Shown: piece by piece, positions 33,837 to 43,255 of the stretch
Layout: every line of letters begins with the position of its first letter
Numbering within the stretch: position 1 is the stretch's first letter
Origin: Lithobates sylvaticus
Lineage: Eukaryota > Chordata > Amphibia > Anura > Ranidae
Assembly (NCBI GenBank): GCA_028564925.1
Contig: CM053026.1
Coordinates: 601,081,107 to 601,145,106 of the forward strand
Length of the DNA stretch: 64,000 nt
Reading direction: 5' to 3'
Position numbers and translations under genes: made by a program
The notes under the pieces: model-generated
The model's input: only the letters and a program-made list of their open reading frames with translations
Told to the model about the DNA's origin: nothing
The model's database searches: none

Positions 33837-33884
33837 CTTCCCCTTCCTTGCTTCCCTTCCCCCCTCCCCGCCCTCTGTACACAG
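33837..33884 (+). other. 3' splice acceptor of the GUCY1A1 exon
   Basis: A strongly pyrimidine-rich tract (ccttccttgcttcccttccc and more) ends in 'ctctgtacacag', with the AG at 33883-33884. This would make the following exon start at 33885. It is predicted from sequence only. If the tract is not used, the 5' UTR could instead extend further upstream. Confidence 0.65.
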
Positions 33885-33912
33885 CATTCCTGTGAACACT
33901 TGAGCGCTCTCT

Positions 33913-33969
33913 ATGAAGTCCGGGACCTGTTAGACATCGGAGGAGATCGGAGAGCGGCACATGAGCTGA
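33913..33969 (+). promoter_or_regulatory. Two minimal upstream ORFs in the 5' UTR
   Basis: ATGAAGTCCGGGACCTGTTAG (33913-33933) encodes MKSGTC. ATGAGCTGA (33961-33969) encodes MS and ends 15 nt before the main ATG. Such short uORFs can lower translation of the main frame; that effect is inferred, not shown. Confidence 0.6.
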
Positions 33970-33984
33970 CAGCGGCGCTCCAAC

Positions 33985-34230
33985 ATGTTCTGCACCAAGC
34001 TGAAGGAGTTGAAATTGTCGGGAGAATGTCCCTTCTCAATGCTGAGCCAGCCGCCGGAGGACGATGAAGTGCCGGCCACTGCCGCAGCTGGAGCCCCGAT
34101 CTGCAGCGAGGAGTCCGGCGTAGTGCGGCACCGAAGAGCCGCCGAGGAGCCTCCGCAGAGGAAGAGCAGCCGCACCAGAGTCTACCTTCACACCTTGGCT
34201 GAGAGCATCCATAAATTAATCTTCCCCGAG
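33985..34230 (+). CDS. GUCY1A1: Soluble guanylate cyclase alpha-1, N-terminal 82 codons (partial)
   Basis: Encodes the start of the alpha-1 subunit of the nitric-oxide receptor, which pairs with GUCY1B1 and makes cGMP in the cytosol. The translation begins [20 protein letters not shown] and ends with [18 protein letters not shown]. As I recall it, mammalian GUCY1A1 starts almost identically ([20 protein letters not shown]) and has the same [21 protein letters not shown] block. The linker between the two conserved blocks is shorter and alanine- and glutamate-rich here. Only the N-terminal lead and the beginning of the H-NOX-like domain are in this exon. The cyclase domain lies in later exons beyond the window. 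The start has a purine at -3 (aacATGt). The donor follows the codon GAG in phase 0. Confidence 0.93.
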
Positions 34231-34236
34231 GTAATC
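34231..34236 (+). other. 5' splice donor
   Basis: GAG|GTAATC directly after the conserved KLIFPE block. Downstream codons ([10 protein letters not shown]) do not resemble guanylate cyclase, supporting the exon end here. Confidence 0.85.
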
Positions 34237-34395
34237 CACACTCATTTCTTCTATTTCATATAACTCTTCTCCTAGGGCTGCGGCAGCTAAGGGGTTAAAG
34301 CTGACCTAGTTACAAAGCTGCTTTTTATTTCTCTTTAGGTATGTGCAATTATCAGTATTTATACAGTCTAATCAAAGGAGGGGAAAAAAGTAGTT

Positions 34396-34680
34396 GTAAA
34401 GCTGGCCATACACAGGTAGAGTGAACGACAACAATCGTACAGATTCTCCAAGCACACTAAAAAGCACAGATAGATGGATCTCCAACCGAGGCTACTTCAG
34501 AACAACAGTCAGCTCCATCAGCATCTAATTGGACGCAGGCGCTGTCCGGCCGACAATTTTCCACCTAAACCCTTCAGTTTTTAATTGAAGGATGATGGGT
34601 CGGTGGAGTGTCGACAGAGCGAATGTTGGCTGGTCCATCAGGAATCAGAGGGTATGCGCTCCAGGTATGGCCAGCTTTGG
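34396..34680. mobile_element. Short inverted-repeat element (TAAAGCTGGCCATAC)
   Basis: Left end TAAAGCTGGCCATACAC and right end GTATGGCCAGCTTTG are inverted repeats about 285 bp apart. The interior has no open frame of note. Target duplications are not clear. A typical non-autonomous DNA transposon of unknown superfamily, in the first intron after the GUCY1A1 exon. Confidence 0.8.
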
Positions 34681-35130
34681 ATCAGCAATGGGCACCTTTT
34701 TGTGCTGCAGTATGTCTAGATTCACACTTTTGCGGTTGCTTGTGGGGTAGCATGAAAATCGCACTTGTTCCTGCACCCACAACCACCCTCAGCCAAAATC
34801 AGTTGCTCTTTTGAAGATGCACAGGGCTGCAATTCATTCTTATTAGCACCCCCCGCACGCTTCTGAAAATGCATCATGTTTTTGGGTCATGGAAATCCTA
34901 TGGTGCAAAAGCACCATGCGATCTCACTGCGACTGTGGAAAGATGCAGGAACCTTTATCCTGTGGTTTCCCGCAGGTACAGCAGCTCATTCAAGTAAATA
35001 GGCTGCCATGCCCGCGCAAACGTGGGACACACTAAAGGTATAGGTGATAAAGCGGTAGTAAACTGCATTTTTTTTAACCCTCTAGGACAATGGCATAATG
35101 TGCTAGTATTCATCGCATACTAGCACATTA
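34681..35130. other. No recognised gene; degenerate repeat-like sequence
   Basis: Contains words such as 'tagattcacac' and 'gggacacacta' resembling the ends of short inverted-repeat families elsewhere in the window, without a complete element. Confidence 0.35.
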
Positions 35131-36149
35131 TTAACCACTTTCAGACCGGACCAATTTGCAGCCAAAGGACCAGGCCCCTTTTTGCGATTCGGCACTGCGT
35201 CGCTTTAACTGACAATTGCGCGGTCGTGCGACGTGACTCCCAAATAAAATTGACGTCCTTTTTTTCCCACAAATAGAGCTTTCTTTTGGTGGTATTTGAT
35301 CGCCCCTGCGGTTTTTATTTTTTGCGCTATAAACAAAAATAGAGCGACAATTTTGAAAAAAATGCATTATTTTTTATTTTTTGCTATAATAAATATCCCC
35401 AAAAAATATATAAAAAAAACTTTTTTTTTCCTCAGTTTAGGCCGATACGTATTCTTCTACATATTTTTGGTAAAAAAAATCGCAATATGCGATTATTGAT
35501 CGGTTTGCGCAGAAGTTATAGCGTTTACAAGATAGGGGATAGTTTTATAGAATTTTTATTAATATTTTTTTTTTTTTATTAGTAATGGCGGAGATCTGCG
35601 ATTTTTTTTTTTTTTTTGTGACTGCGACATTATGGCGGACACATCGGACATTTTTGACACATTTTTGGGACCATTGTCATTTTTTACAGCCATTAATGCA
35701 TTTAAATGCATTGATTTCTGTATAAATGACACTGGCAGTGAAGGGGTTAACCACAAGGGGGCAGTGTAAGAGTTAAGTATGCCTAGGGGTGTGTTTTTTT
35801 ACTGTGGGGGGGGCGTGGCTGTCAGCTAGTGAATGCTGATCTCTGCTCCAATCACAGGGAGCAGAGATCGGCGTCACTAGTTGCTAGGCAGAACGGGGAG
35901 ATGCTGTTTACCTCGGCATCTCCCCGTTCAGCCGCCCCGTGAGACGATCGCGGGGGTCCCCGCGGCGATCGAGTCCGCGGGGACCGCGATCGGACTCACG
36001 GGGGTCCCGACCGGCGCGGGAGCGTGCCGCTCCCGGCGCGCTCCCGATGGCACGGACAGGCTAAAGGACGGACTTATATATACGCCCTCCTGCCTGTACG
36101 TGCCATTCTGTCGACGTATATCGTCGTGCGCCGGTCGGCAAGTGGTTAA
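35131..36149 (+). mobile_element. CCACTT-family TTAA element, full copy (copy F)
   Basis: TTAA-CCACTTTCAGACCGG at the left and CCGGTCGGCAAGTGG-TTAA at the right. The terminal 15 bp pair at about 12 positions, the best preserved terminal repeats of this family in the window. The interior is collinear with copies A and D and has a GC-rich 3' part with a palindromic block around 'gatcgcggg'. Confidence 0.87.
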
Positions 36150-36910
36150 ATACTTACTTTAGAACAAAGCCCTCCAGCGGCACGCTGTCACTGCTGAAGG
36201 CACTTTTATTTTCACCCGGTCTTCCTTCTGGATTCACGTCCTCCGGTGTTCTGTCACGAACAGTCCGGCTATCACCAAGTGTCCGCTGTGTACTGCGCAT
36301 GCGCAGTACGGAGCATAAGGATTTTTGCAAAATCTACGAAGATGAACGGCGCCTGCGCCATGAGTCAAAGTGTAAGCCCCACCATCCAAGTGGACATAGG
36401 GCTACACAAACTTAGAGGGCCCCTCGTGGGCTCGCATCGCTCGCCACGCTTCGGGCACGGCCTCGCTGCGATCGGCTTATTTATATTCTAACTCTATGTC
36501 CACTTGGAAGGTGGGGCTTGAAAGTGGACTCACGACGCAGGCGCCGTTCATCTTCGGCAATTTTCGGAATCTGGGTGTCCTGTGTACGGCACATGCGCAG
36601 TACACAGCGGACACTTTGTGATGGGGGCAGAAAACTATAGTACACCGGCCGTTCGATTGGCTGCGCCGCGATGGCATCACTCCTGCGCATGCGCACGGGA
36701 GTCACGCACTACAGCACGGAGCTCTGAAGGGACGCCATGGGTATGCCATCCCTTCAGAGCTCATGCTCCAGTCACGTCACCGGCTGCATGCAGTGTGAAT
36801 ATCTCCTAAACGGTGCAAGTTTAGAAGCTATTCACTGTACCTACAGGTAAGCCTCATTATAGTCTTACCTGTAGGTACAAGATCAAAAAAAGGGTTTGCT
36901 TGCACTTTAA
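36150..36910 (-). repeat. Dispersed repeat ending at TTAA, with internal foldback
   Basis: Its right end (gcttgcact-TTAA, 36907-36910) and neighbouring blocks match 1-205. The left side directly follows copy F's TTAA without a matching inverted end, so this copy may be incomplete. It contains the foldback at 36277-36622. Confidence 0.5.
36277..36622. repeat. Foldback with ~125-bp arms and a CpG-rich centre
   Basis: Left arm 36277-36400 (atcaccaagtgtccgctgtg, ..., ccaagtggacatag) pairs with right arm 36494-36622 (ctatgtccacttgg, ..., cagcggacactttgtgat) with scattered differences. The ~93-bp loop is unusually CpG-rich (ctcgcatcgctcgccacgct, ggcctcgctgcgatcgg). Confidence 0.88.
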
Positions 36911-37052
36911 CCTAGCATTAAGATGAACATTATGTATTGCTGAGACTGAGGATAAATACTGATCCAGCAGTCAGTAGACATGATGCCAATCACTAAAATC
37001 TCATATAAGCCTATACATTTTATTGGCATTTCAAATTGGCCATACACTATAC

Positions 37053-37188
37053 CAGTGATGGCGAACCTTGGCACCCCAGATGTTTTGGAACTACATTTCC
37101 CATGATGCTCAACTACACTGCAGAGTGAATGCGCATCATGGGAAATGTAGTTCCAAAACATCTGGGGTGCCGAGCTTCGCCATCACTA
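37053..37188. mobile_element. 136-bp palindromic hAT-type MITE
   Basis: Flanked by exact 8-bp duplications cactatac (37045-37052 and 37189-37196). Ends CAGTGATGGCGAA and, from the right, TAGTGATGGCGAA. Nearly the whole element is one hairpin: 'ccagatgttttggaactaca' and 'tttcccatgatg' pair with their complements. A recognisable miniature element with no coding capacity. Confidence 0.93.
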
Positions 37189-37380
37189 CACTATACAATC
37201 CAATTGTACAATCATCTTTAGATCTACCGCCAACTAGTGCAAGGATTGGATACAAATTGAATGGATCGGTCAGGGTTGTCCCTGTATTACATCGTTTTGG
37301 TAAATCTATGGAGGATTTGCGGAGATTGTACATATTGTATGGGCAGTTTTAAAGCAGAAGGAGCTATACTCGCCTTTTCT

Positions 37381-37601
37381 TACCCTGTTTCCCCGAAAAT
37401 AAGACCTAGCATGATTGTCGGTGATGGCTGCAATATAAGCCCTACCCCCCAAATAAGCCCTAGTTAAAGTCCATGTAGGTCTTATTTTCAGGGTAGGGCT
37501 TATTTTCAGGGAAACAGGGTAGGGCTTATTTGGGGGGTAGGGCTTATATTGCAGCCATCACCAACAATCACACTAGGTCTTATTTTCGGGGAAACAGGGT
37601 A
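37381..37601. mobile_element. 221-bp inverted-repeat MITE (TACCCTGTTTCCCCGAAA)
   Basis: Starts TACCCTGTTTCCCCGAAAAT and ends with its exact complement (attttcggggaaacagggta). Inner arms also pair ('gctgcaatataagccctacc' with its complement), and a third partial copy of the terminal sequence, 'cttattttcagggaaacagg', sits near the centre. TA at both edges may be the target duplication. Superfamily not assigned. Confidence 0.88.
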
Positions 37602-39020
37602 CCAGCACTGGCATCTTTTTCTGTGCGCCAGTTTTTGTCCATCTTCATTGGCCAGCACAGGATGACATCACTCCTGCGCATGCACAGGGGCTAGAAGCTG
37701 GGCTGCGCATGCATAGTTCAGTTTACATGCCTGAGAGCAGGCAAGTAGGTGCCTCTTCTTCGTGTCTCTTTGGCAATAAACAGCAGTGAATAACAGCAGA
37801 ACTTTAGTTCCACTTTGAAGTCATTTCATTCTTTTTAAACCTGCAGCTTTTGCTAAAATAATGCCTGCCGTGGGGTTCTATGTTCAGGCGTGAATTTCCC
37901 AATCATGCCACTGCGTTGTCACCCTGTCAGACGTGTGTCCACCACAGGTATGGTCTACTGTTGTCACCATCAGGAAAGCCTCCCTAAGAAATGAAATGAC
38001 TGTAGATGGGAAGTGATTGCAAAGAATTTGCAGGGGATCAGCAGCACTGGGATGTAACAAAGGATGAGAAGGAATAGTGTATGCCAAACATAATAATGGT
38101 TTGTGATAGTCGCCGTCATTCAGTTGTGGTTTACATTTACTTTAACACTCCAGGCAGTTTGCTGAAATGGAGAAATAAACACTCCGGCTGCCAGCACCAA
38201 CGTCTTTCTCAGCTATATAAATAGACAATGTAGCCAAGCTCCCTGCCTGGATGGTGTCTGTGCATAATGTAGGTGTATTATCCATCGCTGGCCCACAGTG
38301 TATGATTATACAGATAGGCACCTCCATGGAGGGGATGCATGTCAGCTGCTTTAATGCGTCTGTGTGTTCTGTCCATTCCAAATGAAGAAAGATGAGTTTT
38401 TTCTGCCAGCACACAAAAATCAATATACAGCGGTGCCCAGAGCAGACGCAATAAGTGATGTGCCCCCCCCTATTGGCATGGGTGATTTTTGACGTCATTG
38501 TTCAGATCTGCCTTTTCTTAATTAACATTTTTATTGTGTGATAAATGTCTGAGCGGGCAGCACTGTGCACATTTACATCTACACTGCTCTCTACAAGTCC
38601 AGGTCTGTTCAGGTGCACTGTTCATTATTATGTTCATATGTTCATTATGTCTAAGTGATCTCTCCTAAAATAAACGCACTTTCTCCTGCCTTCCTATGAT
38701 TACACAGTGTGCTGTAATATTTACACCAGATGTTCTTAGCGTTGCCTGCCTGACACCGTTTTCCTGATGTCGTTTGTCATGTGAAATGTGACCTTGTTCT
38801 AGCCAGTAAGTAGCAGATGCTGATTGAGGAGTGAGCAGGTTTTAGGTTGGATCTATGTTCATTCATATGGGTTGTTTTGCAGTCAGATTAAAATTAAATT
38901 CTTTTGCCATTAGTATGGAACCTGTGACCCTTCCTGTGCCAACCTCAGGGCCCCTGCGACAACAGTCTGTTTTAGCTTACCTAGGTGCTCAGTTCAGTGG
39001 AGAAAATATATTCTGTGGAC
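37602..39020. other. No recognised feature (intron)
   Basis: Mixed sequence without exon-like open frames matching guanylate cyclase and without clear element ends. Confidence 0.45.
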
Positions 39021-39066
39021 CAGTGTTTTCAACCGGGGGGGGGGGGGGGGGCAAACCACCCTGGGT

Positions 39067-39453
39067 CATACCTCCCAACTGTCCCTGATTTTGAGGGATT
39101 GTCCCTGATTTGGAGCAATGTCCCTCTGTCCCTCATTCCTCCTCATTTGTCCCTCATTCCTCCTCATTTGTCCCTCATTTTGGTCTGATCCTTATAGTTG
39201 TTTATAAAATGCACTTTTTATCTTTCAAAAAGTGTTTCCCAGTGCTAAACCTTTCATCTAATTTCTAAATTGCTGTATTTGTAAATTTTAAAGGCCAATA
39301 TAAAGGAATAGTAGTGGTAAAAAAAAATCACTTGTGGATTAAATTAACCTTTTATTGGGGTTAATTCTCCTTTAAGGGGGTGTGGCAGGGGGCGTGTCCT
39401 ATGCCTACATACGCTTGCTGGTAGGTGTCCCATCTCAAATGTTGGGAGGTATG
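39067..39453. mobile_element. 387-bp MITE, CATACCTCCCAAC ends
   Basis: Inverted ends CATACCTCCCAAC and GTTGGGAGGTATG are perfect over 13 bp. The flanks ccctgggt (39059-39066) and ccctaggt (39454-39461) look like an 8-bp duplication with one difference, which points to hAT. The interior has three 'tgtccctcattcctcctcat'-like repeats at 39130-39180. It interrupts a sequence that continues as 'ttgccccagggtgctgcaag'. Confidence 0.87.
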
Positions 39454-39939
39454 CCCTAGGTTGCCCCAGGGTGCTGCAAGCACAGGACCCAGTTTTCTCT
39501 GGCTCAGTGTCATGAGTTGACATGGTGTCGGTAGGCCAGCCACCACCATAACAACCAATGAAGCTCTAGGGGTCAGGACATATGGCACCATTCATTTCTA
39601 TGGTGATGGTGACCAGCTCACTTGTACCATGGCAATAAGTGACTCTGATCCAGGGCAGGCAGAATGCAGGGCCACCCCCAGCATTGAGGAGAAGACGGAA
39701 GTATGCCTCCTCCACTTCCTGCCCTCTGCTGCACTGCTGGAGCCAATAGGTAGGGCTCTGATATGGAGGAGACTGTGTTATTTGGGGGCTCTGATGGGGG
39801 GGGTGAGTGTTTGTGATTCCCTGTGGTGACCCAAAACCATGCTGCATTTTCAGAAGCGTGCGCGGGTGCTAATAAGAATGAATGTGTGATTGAAGGCCCT
39901 GTGATGGGAAAGGCTGGCTGTTGGGGAGGGGGGGGTTCT

Positions 39940-40440
39940 GACGTAAAGTGGAGGTTCTGATATGATGGGGAGGCTCTGACATGATGGGGAGGCTCTGATG
40001 TACATGTGGGCTACATGGGCTTATGTATAGGGGACTCTGATGTACAGGGATGATTCTGATATGATGTGGGGCTCTCATGTATAGGGATGCCTTTAATGTA
40101 TAAGAGTGACTCTGATGTGACGTGGGGCCTCTGACATGAAGGGAGGATTTTGATATGATGTGGGGCTCTCATGTATAGGGATGCCTTTAATGTATAGGAG
40201 TGACTCTGATATGATGGGGGGCCTCTGATATGAAGGGAGGATTCTAATTTGATTGGGGGGGGGGCTCTGAGGTGACACTGGCATGAAGGGAGGACACTGA
40301 TGTGATGGGGGACCTATCATAAGATGGGGAACCTTTGATGTGGTGGGGGTTCTTTGATGTGAAGAATGTGGAGACTGATGTGATGGAGGTTTTTTGATGG
40401 AAATAGGGGCTTCTGATGTGAAGTTAATTTCATCAGGGTT
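39940..40440. repeat. Degenerate tandem array (ctctgatgtgatgggg)
   Basis: About 20 imperfect units of 18-30 bp built around 'ctctgatatgatggggagg', with G-run length variation. Same unit type as 22216-22385. Confidence 0.8.
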
Positions 40441-40582
40441 GTGTGCATTGTTCCAGGTTCAGGTTTCCCATTGATAGGTAACATTTACCCTTTTTTTATA
40501 CTTTAGATTGGGGTGTCTCTGGATTTTCCATTTTTTTAAATGGTGCCACAACTGAAAAAAAGTTGAGAAACATTGCACTGGC

Positions 40583-41626
40583 TCCTTAATTTTTTTCATG
40601 CTTCCTAGTCGTTTCACTTTTTACGTTTTTTTCCCTGTGATTATAATAGATCTTGTTGGAAGAAATATCAAAAATAGCACAAATCATTTTTAAAGGGGCT
40701 CTAGGGAGCACCAACTTGGAAGCATTGATTTGTAAAGACGTTTTAATAGCATGGATCTCTGGCAGTCTTATATGGGATATGTCTCCAGTCTATGACTTCC
40801 CAGTCTCCAGTAACCCCTATAGCATGTTTGCAGTCTTTGTCCATCACTTTGTGCATACCTATAGTCATTGATCGTCTTCTTTTACATATGTGCAATGTCC
40901 TGACGGCTATCTGTAGCAATGCATTCACTACATGTTATGGTTGGCACCTTCAGTGATTTTCGGGGCTGCACTTGAGGCCTCCGGCAATGATGACGGTTGA
41001 ACATCACTGGTATAGAGTCATAACGAAAGGGGCACTCAGGTAACTAGAAATAATGATATGTTACAGTAATGGCCTTTACATGGTTTTACATGCAGAATGA
41101 TTATAATTAAAGAGGTCATGCAAGGCTGTCGATCCAGCCCGCCACAATAGATCTTTTTAGAAAAAAAGCCTTAGTAAAGGAATATATATTCAAAATTTAC
41201 ACCTGCATATAAAAAAAGGTGTGGTCTTTTACACCTCACAATGCTATGGGGTTTTGCATGAAATTATCACCCAAAGATACAAGTGGGAAATGCTTCTAAT
41301 ATCTGAGTTAGTAACTTATTATAATTATTATACAGGATTTAAATAGCACTAACAGTGGTGTAACCAGAGCCCTGGCTCAAGAAACCACGAAGGGCCCTCC
41401 TGACCCTGTCCTGGGGGCCCTTTCCATTGGTCCCAGGGCCCTTGCCACTGGTCCCGGGGGTCTTTCCATCAGTCCCAGTGACTTCCCGTTACTCCTATCG
41501 CAGGGCCCTTTCCCAAGTTCTGCAACGGGCCCCTTTCCTGCCATCTTGGGACCAACCCACAGTGCCCGTTCACAAGTGTGACCATTGTGACCCAGGTAGG
41601 TCCGCCACTGACCTTACAATAGCACT
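40583..41626. other. No recognised gene (intron)
   Basis: Contains 'cagtggtgtaacc' at about 41350 followed by short GGTCCC/GGGCCC repeats to 41520, likely an old short element, but no complete ends were found. Confidence 0.4.
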
Positions 41627-41720
41627 AAGGGGGCACTCTGGAGGAGGATGTAAGGGGGTACTCTGGGGGAGGATGTAAGGGGGCACTCTGGAGGATGTGA
41701 GGGGGCACTGTAGAGATACT
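41627..41720. repeat. Short ~29-bp tandem repeat
   Basis: Three to four units around 'gggggcactctggaggagga'. Confidence 0.75.
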
Positions 41721-42320
41721 ATAATAGTACCTCCAAAATGCCCCATTACATCCTCTAGAGCTCATAAAGAGTATCTGGATTTTGTGCTGTCGGTATGAAT
41801 ATTGTTAGTGGCTATATAGCCAAAAATCATCAGCCAGCTCCTTTTCACACATTCATGGTGGGCTTTGGCTTTCAGGGAGGCAAGCAAGTGCAGAGATTGT
41901 GTACGGTGGGTAAAACACTTTTAAAAAATAAAGTCGATAAAAAATAATAGTCGATAGATGTACTGCCGAGCTCGGTCTCTACTCGTGCAGCAGGGCGTGT
42001 GAACATAAGCAACACCCCGTTGCCCGATCCAATGCACAAAAACCTACCAGAATGGCATGTACATGCACCTGCTTAATTGAAGTTTATGTGTGCAAAAACG
42101 CAGTATGCTACACCAAAAGATGCACCTGTATTGTTTCAAAAGTTGCACTGCACCATGTTGCATTGATGGGATTGGGCATCATAGAGAATGTGATTCCCAA
42201 TGTTGTGCATTGCATTGCAACAGCAGACGCAGGAGAAATCACACTAGTGTGAATGGGGCCTGGCTTGTTTTATACAATATATACAGTAAAGAGAGAGGAG
42301 GAAAGAAGAAAAAGAAACAA
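41721..42320. other. No recognised gene; repeat-like edges
   Basis: The words 'gcgtgtgaacataagcaac' (about 41995) and 'actagtgtgaatggggcctg' (about 42243) suggest the two ends of a short inverted-repeat element, but the pairing is too weak to call. Confidence 0.35.
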
Positions 42321-42329
42321 TAATGGCAG

Positions 42330-43255
42330 ACAAGAAAATAAAGTGCAATTTGATGGTCAGTGGAAAATGCCCTCTTATATTAGTGGTCAATGAAGTGTCA
42401 TTTTACATTGGTGATCAGTGGGAAACACCCCTTAAAATTGGCAGTCAGTGCAAAAGTGTCCCTCATACACGAAAGAAGGGGGTGGAAAAGTGCCCTCATA
42501 CATTAGTGGTTAGTATAAAAGGGCCCCTTTACATTGGAAATTAGAGGCCAATTTCCCTTTACATTGGTGATCAGTAAGAGAGGTCTCCTTACTTTGGTGG
42601 TCAGTAGGAGAGGTTTCTCCTTACTTTGGTGGTCAGTAGGAGATTTGTCTTCTTACTTTAGTAGTCAGAAGGAGAGGTGTCCCCATACTTGGGTGGTCAG
42701 TAGGAGAGGTGTCTCGTTACTTGGGTGGTCAGTAGGAGAGGTGTCGCCTTACTTTGTTGGTCAGTTAGACAGGTGTCCCCTTACTTTGGTGGTCAGTAGG
42801 AGAGGTGTCTCCCAACTTTGGTGGTCAGTTGTGGAAGTGTCTCCTTACTTTGGTGGTCAGTAGGAGAGGTGTCTCCTTATACTTTAGTGGTCAGTTAGAG
42901 AGGTGTCTCTTTAGTTTGGCGGTCAGTAGGAGAGGTGTCTCATTACTTTGATGGTCAGTTGGAGAGGTGTCTCCTTACTTTGGTTGTCAGTAGGAGAGGT
43001 TTCTCATTAGTTTAATGGTCGGTAGGAGAGGTGTCTCCTTACTTTGGTTGTCAGTAGGAGAGGTTTCTCATTACTTTGATGGTCAGTAGGAGAGGTGTCT
43101 CCTTACTTTGGTGGTCAGTTGGAGAGTTGTCTCCTAATGTTGGTGGTCAGTAGGAGAGGTGTCTCTTTACATTGGTGGTTTGTAAGAGATATGTATCCTT
43201 ACATTGATGTTCAGTATGAGAGGTATCCCCTTACTTTAGCAGTCGGTGAAAGGAA
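42330..43255. repeat. 32-bp minisatellite
   Basis: About 25-28 imperfect copies of a 32-bp unit, 'ttactttggtggtcagtagg' plus 'agaggtgtctcc'. The first ~200 bp are highly diverged and the centre (42580-43180) is more regular. 32 is not a multiple of three, so the overlapping open frames with repeating 'WWSV' words are not protein genes. Confidence 0.93.

Larger units (their letters stand above)
33885..34230 (+). other. GUCY1A1: GUCY1A1 first coding exon (5' UTR plus CDS)
   Basis: 346-bp exon bounded by the acceptor 'tacacag' and a donor GAG|GTAATC at 34230/34231. It holds 100 nt of 5' UTR with two upstream ATGs that stop at once (33913-33933, 7 codons including the stop; 33961-33969, 3 codons). 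An upstream non-coding exon must exist if the acceptor is used. None could be identified in the window. Confidence 0.75.
39025..40582. mobile_element. Probable hAT-like element with CAGTG ends, compound
   Basis: The left edge reads CAGTGTTTTCAACC; the right edge, read inwards, is CAGTGCAATGTTTCTCAAC. Both resemble common CAGTG hAT ends. No matching 8-bp duplication was found, so the limits are tentative. It hosts a nested MITE (39067-39453) and a GATGTGATGGGG tandem array. Confidence 0.45.
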
